Part shown: piece after piece, positions 5,682 to 14,094 of the stretch
Layout: every line of letters begins with the position of its first letter
Position numbering within the stretch: position 1 is the first letter of the stretch
Assembly (NCBI RefSeq): GCF_013385425.1
Contig: NZ_JACAQA010000018.1
Coordinates: 248,001 to 312,000, forward strand
Length of the DNA: 64,000 nucleotides
Origin: Pseudomonas gingeri
Lineage (GTDB): Bacteria; Pseudomonadota; Gammaproteobacteria; Pseudomonadales; Pseudomonadaceae
Direction: 5' to 3'
Notes under the pieces: model-generated
The model's input: only the letters and a program-made list of their open reading frames with translations
Databases searched by the model: none
What the model was told of the DNA's origin: nothing
Made by a program: the position numbers and the translations under genes

Positions 5682-8282
5682 GTGCTTGAAGCCTACCGCA
5701 AACATATCGAAGAGCGTGCAGCCCTGGGTATCGTGCCCCAGCCGCTTAACGCCGAACAAACCGCAGGCCTGGTCGAGCTGCTGAAAAATCCCCCGGCTGG
5801 CGAAGAAGCTTTCCTCGTTGACTTGATCACCAACCGCGTTCCGCCTGGCGTGGACGAAGCGGCCTACGTCAAGGCCGGTTTCCTTTCCGCCCTGGCCAAG
5901 GGCGAAGTCAAGTCCCCCCTGATCGACAAGAAACGTGCGGTAGAACTGCTCGGCACCATGCAGGGCGGCTACAACATCGTGACCCTGGTCGATCTGCTGG
6001 ACGACGCCGAGCTGGCAGCCGTTGCCGCCGCGCAACTCAAGCACACCCTGCTGATGTTCGACGCCTTCCACGACGTCGCGGAAAAAGCCAAGAAGGGTAA
6101 CGCCCACGCCAAGGAAGTGATCCAGTCCTGGGCTGACGGCGAGTGGTTCAAGAACCGCCCGGTGCTGGCCGACAAGATCAGCCTGCGCGTATTCAAGGTC
6201 ACCGGCGAAACCAACACCGACGACCTGTCGCCGGCTCCGGACGCCTGGTCGCGCCCTGACATCCCGCTGCACGCCCTGGCCATGCTGAAAATGGCCCGTG
6301 ACGGCATCGTGCCTGACCAGCAAGGCGCCATCGGCCCGATGAAACAGATCGAGCAGATGCGCAACGACGGCTTCCCGATCGCCTACGTCGGTGACGTGGT
6401 CGGTACCGGTTCGTCGCGTAAATCGGCCACCAACTCGGTGCTGTGGTTCTTCGGCGACGACGTCCCTTACGTGCCGAACAAGCGCGCAGGTGGCTTCTGC
6501 TTCGGCAGCAAGATCGCCCCGATCTTCTACAACACCATGGAAGATGCCGGCGCACTGCCGATCGAGTTCGACGTTACCAACATGAACATGGGCGACGTGA
6601 TCGACCTGTACCCCCATGCTGGCAAGGTCACCAAGCACAACAGCGATGAAGTCCTGACCACCTTCGAAATGAAGACCCCGGTCCTGCTCGATGAAGTCCG
6701 TGCCGGCGGTCGTATTCCGCTGATCATCGGCCGCGGCCTGACCGAGAAGGCGCGCGCTGAACTGGGCCTGCCACCTTCGACCCTGTTCAAGCTGCCGGAA
6801 GCTCCCGCTGAAAGCACCAAGGGCTACACCCTGGCGCAGAAAATGGTCGGCAAGGCCTGTGGCGTGACGGGCGTTCGTCCTGGCACCTACTGCGAGCCGA
6901 AGATGACCACCGTCGGTTCCCAGGACACCACTGGTCCGATGACCCGCGACGAGCTGAAAGACCTGGCCTGCCTGGGCTTCTCCACCGACCTGGTCATGCA
7001 GTCGTTCTGCCACACCGCGGCCTATCCGAAGCCGATCGACGTCACCACGCACCACACCCTGCCGGACTTCATCATGACCCGCGGCGGTGTTTCCCTGCGT
7101 CCGGGCGACGGCATCATCCACAGCTGGCTGAACCGCATGCTGCTGCCGGACACCGTCGGCACCGGTGGTGACTCCCACACCCGTTTCCCGATCGGCATCT
7201 CGTTCCCGGCCGGCTCCGGCCTGGTGGCTTTCGCCGCCGCCACTGGCGTGATGCCATTGGACATGCCGGAATCGATCCTGGTGCGTTTCAAGGGCAAGCT
7301 GCAACCCGGCGTCACCCTGCGTGACCTGGTTCATGCCATCCCTTACTACGCCATCCAGAAAGGCCTGCTGACCGTCGAGAAGAAAGGCAAGAAAAACGCC
7401 TTCTCCGGCCGCATCCTGGAAATCGAAGGCCTGGAAACCCTGACCGTCGAACAGGCTTTCGAGCTGTCCGACGCCTCGGCCGAACGCTCCGCCGCCGGTT
7501 GCACCATCAAGCTGTCGAAAGAGTCGATCGCCGAGTACCTGAAGTCGAACATCACCCTGCTGCGCTGGATGATCGGCGAAGGCTACGGCGATGCCCGCAC
7601 CCTGGAGCGTCGTGCTCAGGCGATGGAAGCCTGGGTTGCCAACCCGGAGCTGCTGGAAGCCGACAAGGACGCCGAGTACGCGGAAATCATCGAAATCGAC
7701 CTGGCCGACGTCAAGGAGCCTGTGCTCTGCGCGCCGAACGACCCGGACGACGCCCGTCTGCTCTCCAGCGTTGCTGGCGAGAAGATCGATGAAGTGTTCA
7801 TCGGTTCCTGCATGACCAACATCGGCCACTTCCGCGCTGCGGGCAAGTTGCTGGACCAGGTCAAAGGCCAGTTGCCAACCCGTCTGTGGCTGTCGCCGCC
7901 GACCAAGATGGACGCTCACCAGCTGACCGAAGAAGGCTACTACGGCATCTACGGCAAAGCTGGCGCACGCATGGAAATGCCGGGCTGCTCGCTGTGCATG
8001 GGTAACCAGGCACGGGTAGAACCGAACTCCACCGTGGTCTCGACTTCGACCCGTAACTTCCCGAACCGTCTGGGCGACGGCGCGAACGTCTACCTGGCTT
8101 CGGCTGAGCTGGCGTCCGTGGCTTCGATCCTGGGTCGCCTGCCGACCGTCGAGGAATACATGGAGTACGCCGGTAAGATCGACAGCATGGCTGCCGACGT
8201 TTACCGCTACCTCAGCTTCGACCAGATCGCCGAGTTCCGTGAAGCCGCGGCGAACGCCAAGATTCCGGTCGTTCAAGCCTAA
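5682..8282 (+). CDS. acnB: Aconitate hydratase B
   Basis: AcnB is the main TCA-cycle aconitase, isomerising citrate and isocitrate on a [4Fe-4S] cluster. The 866 residues match AcnB length and order: HEAT-like N-terminal domain (LEAYRKHIEERAALG), swivel domain (TNTDDLSPAPDAW), then the catalytic domains. The cluster cysteines appear in FIGSCMTNIG and in PGCSLCMGN, near residues 708 and 770. GTG at 5682 is chosen because it begins the conserved MLEAYRKHIEERA start and has GAGG upstream; an in-frame ATG at 5613 would add 23 unrelated residues. AcnB apo-protein can bind RNA in E. coli, which makes the structured leader just upstream worth noting. A strong terminator follows. Confidence 0.97.
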   Translation: MLEAYRKHIEERAALGIVPQPLNAEQTAGLVELLKNPPAGEEAFLVDLITNRVPPGVDEAAYVKAGFLSALAKGEVKSPLIDKKRAVELLGTMQGGYNIVTLVDLLDDAELAAVAAAQLKHTLLMFDAFHDVAEKAKKGNAHAKEVIQSWADGEWFKNRPVLADKISLRVFKVTGETNTDDLSPAPDAWSRPDIPLHALAMLKMARDGIVPDQQGAIGPMKQIEQMRNDGFPIAYVGDVVGTGSSRKSATNSVLWFFGDDVPYVPNKRAGGFCFGSKIAPIFYNTMEDAGALPIEFDVTNMNMGDVIDLYPHAGKVTKHNSDEVLTTFEMKTPVLLDEVRAGGRIPLIIGRGLTEKARAELGLPPSTLFKLPEAPAESTKGYTLAQKMVGKACGVTGVRPGTYCEPKMTTVGSQDTTGPMTRDELKDLACLGFSTDLVMQSFCHTAAYPKPIDVTTHHTLPDFIMTRGGVSLRPGDGIIHSWLNRMLLPDTVGTGGDSHTRFPIGISFPAGSGLVAFAAATGVMPLDMPESILVRFKGKLQPGVTLRDLVHAIPYYAIQKGLLTVEKKGKKNAFSGRILEIEGLETLTVEQAFELSDASAERSAAGCTIKLSKESIAEYLKSNITLLRWMIGEGYGDARTLERRAQAMEAWVANPELLEADKDAEYAEIIEIDLADVKEPVLCAPNDPDDARLLSSVAGEKIDEVFIGSCMTNIGHFRAAGKLLDQVKGQLPTRLWLSPPTKMDAHQLTEEGYYGIYGKAGARMEMPGCSLCMGNQARVEPNSTVVSTSTRNFPNRLGDGANVYLASAELASVASILGRLPTVEEYMEYAGKIDSMAADVYRYLSFDQIAEFREAAANAKIPVVQA

Positions 8283-8298
8283 GCTGTACGCGCAATAG

Positions 8299-8327
8299 AA
8301 AAAGCCCCGACTAGTCGGGGCTTTTTT
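8299..8327 (+). terminator. Intrinsic terminator of acnB (bidirectional)
   Basis: A run of A, GCCCCGAC, loop TA, GTCGGGGC, then six T. The 8-bp GC stem is flanked by A and T runs, so it can serve both acnB and the convergent queF. Confidence 0.93.
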
Positions 8328-8352
8328 ATGCCTGTCGGTTTTATACCTGCCG

Positions 8353-9183
8353 TTACTGACGCACCAGGCGCTGGTTCGGGAACACAGCCGCTTCGGTACT
8401 GCGATACGGATTGATATCCAACCCGCCCCGTCGCACGTAGCGCGCGTACACCGTCATTTTTTCCGGTTTCAACAGGCGTTGCAGGTCGAGGAAGATCCGC
8501 TCCACACACTGCTCGTGGAAGTCCGAGTGCTGGCGGAAACTCACCAGATACGCCAGCAGGCTCGCGTGATCCAGCGCCGCACCGCGATACTCCACCACCA
8601 CACTGCCCCAGTCCGGCTGGCTGGTCACCGGGCAATTGGACTTGAGCAAATGGCTGTGCACGCTCTCCTCGACAATCCGCGACTCATCGCAACGCAACAG
8701 CTCCGGACGCGGATGGGCGTAGTCACTGACACTGATCTCCAGGTCGTCGATGCACACACCCGGCAAAGCGACCACACCCTCGGCCTGCACCTCGCTCAAA
8801 TGGCGGACCCGCACCCCCACCGGCTTGCCGGCAGCGGCCGACAGATCGGCACGCAGTACCGCTTCCAGACTGGCGGTATCAACGAACGGCGTCTGGTTCA
8901 GGGAGTTGAGGTACAGCTTGAAGGACTTGGATTCGATGATATTCGGCGAATCCGCCGGGATGCTGAACTCACCGATCGCCACCACCGGCTTGCCGGACGG
9001 CAACAACCAGGACAACTCGAAGCAGTTCCAGAAGTCCACGCCGACATACGGCAGGGTCTCGGCGCTCAGGCCCAGCTCGGCCCATTTGGCCGCCCGTGGA
9101 ATCGGAAACAGCAAAGACGGGGTGTAGGTGGCGATGTACTCACTGGACTTGCCCAGTGGCGAGTGTTCGGCGGCGGGATGCAT
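8353..9183 (-). CDS. queF: NADPH-dependent 7-cyano-7-deazaguanine (preQ0) reductase
   Basis: QueF reduces the nitrile of preQ0 to the aminomethyl group of preQ1 in queuosine synthesis. At 276 residues this is the long (YqcD-like) two-domain form of gammaproteobacteria. Visible are the NADPH-binding signature ESKSFKLYLNS near residue 84, the nucleophile and acid in CPVTSQPDWG near residue 184, and FRQHSDFHEQCVERI near 220 with the substrate-binding Glu. The gene is monocistronic and convergent with acnB, sharing its terminator. Confidence 0.97.
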   Translation of the reverse strand: MHPAAEHSPLGKSSEYIATYTPSLLFPIPRAAKWAELGLSAETLPYVGVDFWNCFELSWLLPSGKPVVAIGEFSIPADSPNIIESKSFKLYLNSLNQTPFVDTASLEAVLRADLSAAAGKPVGVRVRHLSEVQAEGVVALPGVCIDDLEISVSDYAHPRPELLRCDESRIVEESVHSHLLKSNCPVTSQPDWGSVVVEYRGAALDHASLLAYLVSFRQHSDFHEQCVERIFLDLQRLLKPEKMTVYARYVRRGGLDINPYRSTEAAVFPNQRLVRQ

Positions 9184-9266
9184 GGCAAAAACCTGACTGA
9201 ATAAACCCCGCCAGTCTATCGCAATTCACCCGCATGCACGAAAACCCCGGGCCTGGCCGGGCCACT

Positions 9267-9782
9267 TCAAGGCGCAACCTTCACCGTCCCGACCATCCCC
9301 GCCTGGTAATGCCCGGGAATATTGCAGGCAAACTGCAGGTTCTTGGCCTGGCTGAAGGTCCAGGTCAGTTCGGAGGTCTTGCCCGGCTCCACCAGCACAC
9401 TGTTGGGGTCGTCATGTTTCATCCCGTGCCCCATGGCCCCGTGATCCATGCCCGTCATATTCATGCCGGTGGCGGTCAACTGGCCGCCCTGCTGCATCTT
9501 GAGCATCTCCTGTTGATGCTCGGCATGGGCCGCCGCATGGCCCAGGTTGAATTCATGCAGCAGATGACCTTTATTGATCAGCACGAAACGCACGGTTTCA
9601 CCCGCCTTCACATCCAGTTCCTTGGCACTGAAGGCAATGTCGGTCATGGTCAATTCAACCGTACGGGTGGCCTTGCTCGGCGGCGCCGGCTGGCCGAAGT
9701 CGTAGCTCTCCGCGGGCGAGGCCAGGGCAGGCAGACTCAGGGCCAGCAAACCGGCCAGCAGCAAGCTGTTACGCAAAAACAT
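9267..9782 (-). CDS. Periplasmic cupredoxin-like copper-binding protein
   Basis: The product is 171 residues. An N-terminal signal peptide (hydrophobic residues 4-20, cleavage likely after ALA) shows export to the periplasm. The cupredoxin fold follows: VELTMTDIAFSAKELDVKAGETVRFVLINKGHLLHEFNLGH gives the first copper His, and FACNIPGHYQAGMVGTVKV gives Cys, His and Met in the usual type 1 copper order. The middle region is rich in His and Met (QQEMLKMQQGG, GMNMTGMDHGAMGHGMKHDD), suggesting extra copper capture. ATG at 9782 has GGAG 8 bases upstream, better than the GTG two codons earlier. Transcribed divergently from the copper-type two-component system with a CopR-like box between, it is probably a member of that regulon. 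Confidence 0.9.
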   Translation of the reverse strand: MFLRNSLLLAGLLALSLPALASPAESYDFGQPAPPSKATRTVELTMTDIAFSAKELDVKAGETVRFVLINKGHLLHEFNLGHAAAHAEHQQEMLKMQQGGQLTATGMNMTGMDHGAMGHGMKHDDPNSVLVEPGKTSELTWTFSQAKNLQFACNIPGHYQAGMVGTVKVAP

Positions 9783-9860
9783 AATCACACTCCAAGGGGA
9801 TGGGCTCCAGGCTGTGTGAAACTGTAAGGCCCGCTCGCTGGCATTGAGCTGACCTTCAGA

Positions 9861-9874
9861 TTACAACTTTGTCA
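9861..9874. promoter_or_regulatory. CopR/CusR-type operator in the divergent promoter region
   Basis: TTACAA-CT-TTGTCA is a near-perfect dyad, differing at one position from the CusR/CopR-type pattern TGACAA-N2-TTGTCA. It lies between the cupredoxin gene (minus) and copR (plus), about 64 bases before the copR start. Confidence 0.65.
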
Positions 9875-9937
9875 GCTTGCCCCCCGGCCAGCGAGTGCGC
9901 GGTATAACGTTCCTGTGTCATTAGCCATGAGTCATCC

Positions 9938-10618
9938 ATGAAACTGCTGATCGTCGAAGACCAACCGAAAACCGGCCATTACCTGCGCCAGGGCCTGAGC
10001 GAGGCCGGCTTCAACACCGAACTGGTGGCCGACGGTACCACCGGCCAGCATCTGGCGCTGACCGGCGACTACGCGCTGCTGATACTCGATGTCATGCTGC
10101 CCGGTCGCGATGGCTGGCAAATCCTCCAGGCCGTGCGCAGCGCCGGCCTGGATATTCCGGTGCTGTTCCTGACCGCCCGCGATGCCGTCGAGGACCGTGT
10201 CCACGGCCTGGAGCTGGGTGCCGACGACTACCTGGTCAAGCCGTTCGCCTTTTCCGAACTGCTGGCCCGGGTCCGCAGCCTGCTACGCCGGGGCAGCGCG
10301 GCCACCCAGGAAACCCACCTGCAACTGGCCGACCTGCGCCTGGACCTGATTCGTCGTCGGGTCGAACGGGCCGGACAGCGCATCGACCTGACCGCCAAGG
10401 AGTTCGCCCTGCTGGAACTGCTGCTGCGGCGCCAGGGCGAGGTCCTGCCCAAATCCCTGATCGCGTCCCAGGTCTGGGACATGAATTTCGACAGCGACAC
10501 CAATGTCATTGAAGTGGCGATCCGCCGTCTGCGCTTGAAGGTCGACGACGCCCATCCGCACAAGCTGATCCATACCGTGCGCGGCATGGGTTATGTCCTT
10601 GAAGAGCGCAACGCCTGA
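9938..10618 (+). CDS. copR: Heavy-metal (copper-type) response regulator, OmpR family
   Basis: This 226-residue protein has a receiver domain (residues 1-115) with Glu8/Asp9, phosphorylation site Asp51 (LILDVMLPGRDGW) and a Lys in LVKPFAF. A winged-helix DNA-binding domain follows (about 128-222; LTAKEFALLELLLRRQGEVLPKSLI, NVIEVAIRRLRLKVD). The layout matches the CopR/CusR/IrlR heavy-metal subgroup. The next gene is its kinase, overlapping by one base. A CopR-like dyad upstream and the divergent cupredoxin gene argue for copper rather than zinc or silver sensing; the metal is inferred. Confidence 0.93.
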   Translation: MKLLIVEDQPKTGHYLRQGLSEAGFNTELVADGTTGQHLALTGDYALLILDVMLPGRDGWQILQAVRSAGLDIPVLFLTARDAVEDRVHGLELGADDYLVKPFAFSELLARVRSLLRRGSAATQETHLQLADLRLDLIRRRVERAGQRIDLTAKEFALLELLLRRQGEVLPKSLIASQVWDMNFDSDTNVIEVAIRRLRLKVDDAHPHKLIHTVRGMGYVLEERNA

Positions 10619-11979
10619 TGCGCCGCCTGTCCCTGGGCAGTCGCCTGGCCCTGTTGTTCGCCGCTTGCACCGCCGTGGTTTCGCTGAGCGCGGGCGTACT
10701 GTTCAACCGTGCCAGCGAGTCGCACTTCATCGAACTCGACCAGCAACTGCTCGACGCGCGCCTGGCGGCCTTGCGTGGCAGCCTGGCGGGCGTCGGGAAC
10801 CGCGACGACTTTCAGCAGCGCCGCGAACGGCTGCCGGCCGAACTCAACCTGAGTCCGGACCTGGCCTTGCGGGTCAGCGGCGCCGATGGCCAGCGCTGGT
10901 TCAATGCAGCGAATGCCCTGCCCGGCGACCTGCCGACGCAAGCCGGGCTCACCAACCTGCGAATCGAGGGCACCGCCTATCGGGTCTTCAATGCCCCGCT
11001 GGACCCGAGCAAGGCCGACTCACCGCAACTGACCCTGATCCTCGATATCACCCATCACCAGCATTTCCTGCAACGCATGCAGCACCTGATCTGGCTGACG
11101 GTCAGCCTTTCGGCCCTGGCCACTGCCCTGCTCGGCGCCTGGGCCGCGCGCAGCGGCTTGCGCCCCTTGCGGCGCATGAGCGAAGTGGCCGCCGGGGTTT
11201 CGGCGAGTTCGCTGACCCAGCGCCTGCCCGAGGAACAGATGCCGCCGGAATTGGCGGAACTGGCGCAGTCGTTCAACGCCATGCTCGCGCGCCTGGATGA
11301 CTCGTTCCAGCGACTCTCGGCGTTCTCAGCCGATATCGCCCACGAACTGCGCACGCCACTGTCGAACCTGTTGACCCACACCCAGGTCACCCTGACCCGG
11401 CCCCGGCCGCTGGAAGACTATCGCGAAGCCCTGCACAGCAACCTCGAGGAGCTGCAATGGATGGCGCAGTTGGTCAACGACATGCTCTACCTGGCCAAGG
11501 CCGACCATGGGCTGCTGACGCCCAAGCGTGAGGCGCTTGAGCTGGCCGATGAGGTGGATGCCCTGCTGGAGTTCTTTACCCCACTGGCGGAAGAGAATCG
11601 AGTGCGACTCAAGCGTGAAGGCCAGGCGAGTCTGGCGGGTGATCGCGGCATGCTGCGTCGGGCGTTGTCCAATCTGCTGGACAATGCCTTGCGCTTCACA
11701 CCTGAGGGCGGCGAGATCGCGGTGAGGCTGGAGAGTGTGCCGCAGGGCTTGCGGGTCAGCGTCGAGAATACGGGGGAAGGTATTGCCCCGGGATTGTTGC
11801 CGCAGCTGTTCGACCGTTTTTATCGGGCCGACCCGGCACGCCGTGAAGGCAGCAGTGAGCATGCGGGGTTGGGACTGGCGATTACCCAGTCGATCGTTAG
11901 GGCCCATGGTGGGCAGATTCGTTGTGAATCGGAGAGGGGCTGGACGCGGTTTGTGATCGAGTTGCCGTGCCAGGCTTGA
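10618..11979 (+). CDS. copS: Heavy-metal sensor histidine kinase
   Basis: This is a 453-residue membrane kinase. Transmembrane segment 1 is at about residues 9-29, a periplasmic sensor domain at 30-155, transmembrane segment 2 at 157-177 and HAMP at 178-230. The dimerisation domain carries phospho-His242 in ADIAHELRTPLSN, and the ATPase domain runs to the end (NLLDNALRFTP, NTGEGIAPG, GLGLAITQSI). Its ATG overlaps the copR stop, so the two are translated together. The CusS/CopS assignment follows from the heavy-metal kinase layout and the neighbouring cupredoxin. Confidence 0.93.
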   Translation: MRRLSLGSRLALLFAACTAVVSLSAGVLFNRASESHFIELDQQLLDARLAALRGSLAGVGNRDDFQQRRERLPAELNLSPDLALRVSGADGQRWFNAANALPGDLPTQAGLTNLRIEGTAYRVFNAPLDPSKADSPQLTLILDITHHQHFLQRMQHLIWLTVSLSALATALLGAWAARSGLRPLRRMSEVAAGVSASSLTQRLPEEQMPPELAELAQSFNAMLARLDDSFQRLSAFSADIAHELRTPLSNLLTHTQVTLTRPRPLEDYREALHSNLEELQWMAQLVNDMLYLAKADHGLLTPKREALELADEVDALLEFFTPLAEENRVRLKREGQASLAGDRGMLRRALSNLLDNALRFTPEGGEIAVRLESVPQGLRVSVENTGEGIAPGLLPQLFDRFYRADPARREGSSEHAGLGLAITQSIVRAHGGQIRCESERGWTRFVIELPCQA

Positions 11980-11980
11980 G

Positions 11981-12081
11981 GGCCTCTTCGCGGGCAAGCC
12001 CTGCTCCTACAGTTTTCCGTCGTTCACAGAACTTGTGTACGCCACCGTACTGTAGGAGCAGGGCTTGCCCGCGAAAAGGCC
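11981..12081. repeat. REPIN: two inverted Pseudomonas REP sequences
   Basis: Two arms of 32 bases (11981-12012 and 12050-12081) are reverse complements with one mismatch, each containing GGGCAAGCCCTGCTCCTACA. This is the usual pseudomonad REP sequence in head-to-head pairing. It sits between the convergent copS and lolE, where such elements are typical and may add transcript-end stability. Confidence 0.9.
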
Positions 12082-12089
12082 ATCCCGGG

Positions 12090-13334
12090 CTACGAATATC
12101 TCAGGGCGTGAGCAGGCTCGATCTTCGCCGCCCGATACGCCGGGTACAGCGTCGCCAGGAAACTGAGGATAAACCCGGCCGAACAGATCAACACCACATC
12201 CCCCGCCTGCAACTGCGACGGCAGGTTACTGACGAAATACACGTCGGAACTGAAGATATGCTGCCCACTGACCCGCTCGATCCAACCCACCATTTCACTG
12301 ACATTCAGTGCTGCAATCACCCCCAGCACACCGCCGATCAAGGTCCCGACAATCCCGATCACCGTGCCCTGGACCATGAAGATCGCCATGATCTGCCGTG
12401 GCGTGGCGCCGATGGTGCGCAGGATCGCGATATCCGCGCCCTTGTCGTTCACCACCATGATCAGGGTCGCGATGATATTGAATGCCGCCACCGCGACGAT
12501 CATCAGCAACAACAGGCCGATCATGGTCTTTTCCATCTTCATGGCACTGAACAGGCTGCCCTGGGTATGGGTCCAGTCATCGGCCTTGAAATCGCTGCCC
12601 AGGCCCGTGGCGATGTCCGTGGACACCTGCGGCGCCGCATACAGGTCCTTCACCGCCAGCCGCACGCTCTGCACCTGGTTCGGCTGCCAGTGCTGGATAT
12701 CCGCCGCGTCGCTCATATGGATCAGCGCCATGGAGCCATCCAGCTCCGCACCGACCTTGAACACCCCGACCACGTTCAGCCGTTGCAGGCGCGGGGTAAT
12801 ACCGCCGGGCTCGGTGCTGGGTTCCGGGACAATCAGGGTCAGCTTGTCGCCGACATTGACCCGGAAGCGCCGCGCGGTGATCTCACCGATCACCACCCCG
12901 AACTCACCCGGTTTCAGATCTTCCAGGCGCCCCTGGACAATATGCTGGGCCACAATCGACACCTTGCCTTCCTGGGCCGGGTCGACACCACTGATCTGGA
13001 TCGGCTGCATCGAACCCTTGTAGGAAAGCATGCCGTCCATTTCGGTAAAGGGCACCGCCGCCGTCACTTCAGGATTCTTCAGCGCCGCCGCAGCCACCGG
13101 CTGCCAATCGTCGATGGGTTTGACACCGACGATGGTGGCGTGGGGCACCATACCGAGAATCCGCGAGCTCATTTCCTTCTGGAAACCGTTCATCACCGAC
13201 AGCACCACGATCATCGCCAGCACGCCCAGGGCGAGGCCGATCATCGAGGTCATCGAGATAAACGAGACAAAACGGTTGCGGCGCTTGGCGCGGGTATAGC
13301 GCGTGCCGATGAAAATCGATAACGGTCTGAACAT
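12090..13334 (-). CDS. lolE: Lipoprotein-releasing ABC transporter permease LolE
   Basis: LolE pairs with LolC and LolD in the inner membrane to release mature lipoproteins to LolA for delivery to the outer membrane. The 414 residues show the MacB/FtsX-type layout: one membrane segment near residues 24-45 (SMIGLALGVLAMIVVLSVMNGF), a large periplasmic domain (about 46-265), then three C-terminal segments (about 270-290, 315-345, 378-400). The start MFRPLSIFIGTRYTRAKRRNRF is nearly identical to that of LolC; an upstream in-frame start would add 12 unrelated residues. It is the third gene of lolC-lolD-lolE. LolC versus LolE naming follows Pseudomonas gene order. Confidence 0.93.
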   Translation of the reverse strand: MFRPLSIFIGTRYTRAKRRNRFVSFISMTSMIGLALGVLAMIVVLSVMNGFQKEMSSRILGMVPHATIVGVKPIDDWQPVAAAALKNPEVTAAVPFTEMDGMLSYKGSMQPIQISGVDPAQEGKVSIVAQHIVQGRLEDLKPGEFGVVIGEITARRFRVNVGDKLTLIVPEPSTEPGGITPRLQRLNVVGVFKVGAELDGSMALIHMSDAADIQHWQPNQVQSVRLAVKDLYAAPQVSTDIATGLGSDFKADDWTHTQGSLFSAMKMEKTMIGLLLLMIVAVAAFNIIATLIMVVNDKGADIAILRTIGATPRQIMAIFMVQGTVIGIVGTLIGGVLGVIAALNVSEMVGWIERVSGQHIFSSDVYFVSNLPSQLQAGDVVLICSAGFILSFLATLYPAYRAAKIEPAHALRYS

Positions 13335-13403
13335 TCGCTGGCCACCGTAGAAAAATAATCGACCCGACACCCGCGCAATTCAACGGGTGCAGGTCCTGGC
13401 GAA

Positions 13404-14087
13404 TCAGATAGCGACGAGTTTGCCGTCTTCCAGGTGCAACACGCGATCCATCTGCCGGGCCAGGTTCATGTCGTGGGTCACCACCAGGAACGCCGTGCGC
13501 ATCGAGGTGCTGAGTTCCAGCATCAAGTCCTGGATGCCCTGGGCGGTATGGTGGTCGAGGTTACCGGTGGGCTCGTCGAGCATCACCAACCCCGGTTTGT
13601 TCACCAGGGCCCGGGCAATCGCCACGCGCTGGCGCTCGCCACCGGACAACTCCGACGGCTTGTGCTCCAGGCGATGACCGAGGCCGACCCGCTCCAGCAA
13701 CGCCGTGGCGCGCTGACGGGCCTCGGGAATCGCGGTGCGCCCGATCAGCAGCGGCATGCAGACGTTCTCCAGCGCGGTGAACTCGGGCAACAGGTGGTGG
13801 AACTGGTAGACGAACCCCAGCGAGCGGTTGCGCAGCAGGCCGCGGGCTTTCTCGCCCAAGGCGGAAAGCTCCTCGCCAGCCAGCCAGACGCTGCCCTGGG
13901 ACGGTGTATCAAGACCGCCAAGCAGGTTGAGCAAGGTACTTTTGCCCGAACCCGAGCTGCCGACGATCGCCACCCGCTCACCGGCGTGCAGCTCCAGCTG
14001 CAGGCCCGACAGGACCACCACCGACTCCGGGCCTTCCTCGTAGGACTTGCCCAGGTCGCGGCAACTCAGCACTGCTTTTTCACTCAT
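13404..14087 (-). CDS. lolD: Lipoprotein-releasing ABC transporter ATPase LolD
   Basis: The protein is 227 residues. Walker A is GSSGSGKST near residue 41, the ABC signature LSGGERQRVAIARAL near 145 and Walker B LVMLDEPTGNLD near 168, giving the standard ABC ATPase order. LolD powers lipoprotein extraction by LolCE. The start at 14087 (MSEKAVLSCRDLG) is preferred because it begins the usual LolD N-terminus. The ATG at 14102 (MSELGMSEK) overlaps the lolC stop and would allow coupling, so it is a real alternative. It lies between lolC and lolE in one operon. Confidence 0.95.
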   Translation of the reverse strand: MSEKAVLSCRDLGKSYEEGPESVVVLSGLQLELHAGERVAIVGSSGSGKSTLLNLLGGLDTPSQGSVWLAGEELSALGEKARGLLRNRSLGFVYQFHHLLPEFTALENVCMPLLIGRTAIPEARQRATALLERVGLGHRLEHKPSELSGGERQRVAIARALVNKPGLVMLDEPTGNLDHHTAQGIQDLMLELSTSMRTAFLVVTHDMNLARQMDRVLHLEDGKLVAI

Positions 14088-14094
14088 GCCCAAC

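Noticed and set aside
5520..8276. A 918-codon open frame antisense to acnB
   Set aside because: A high-GC shadow frame: the acnB strand has all family motifs and codon bias, and the antisense translation is His/Gln/Val-rich without recognisable domains.
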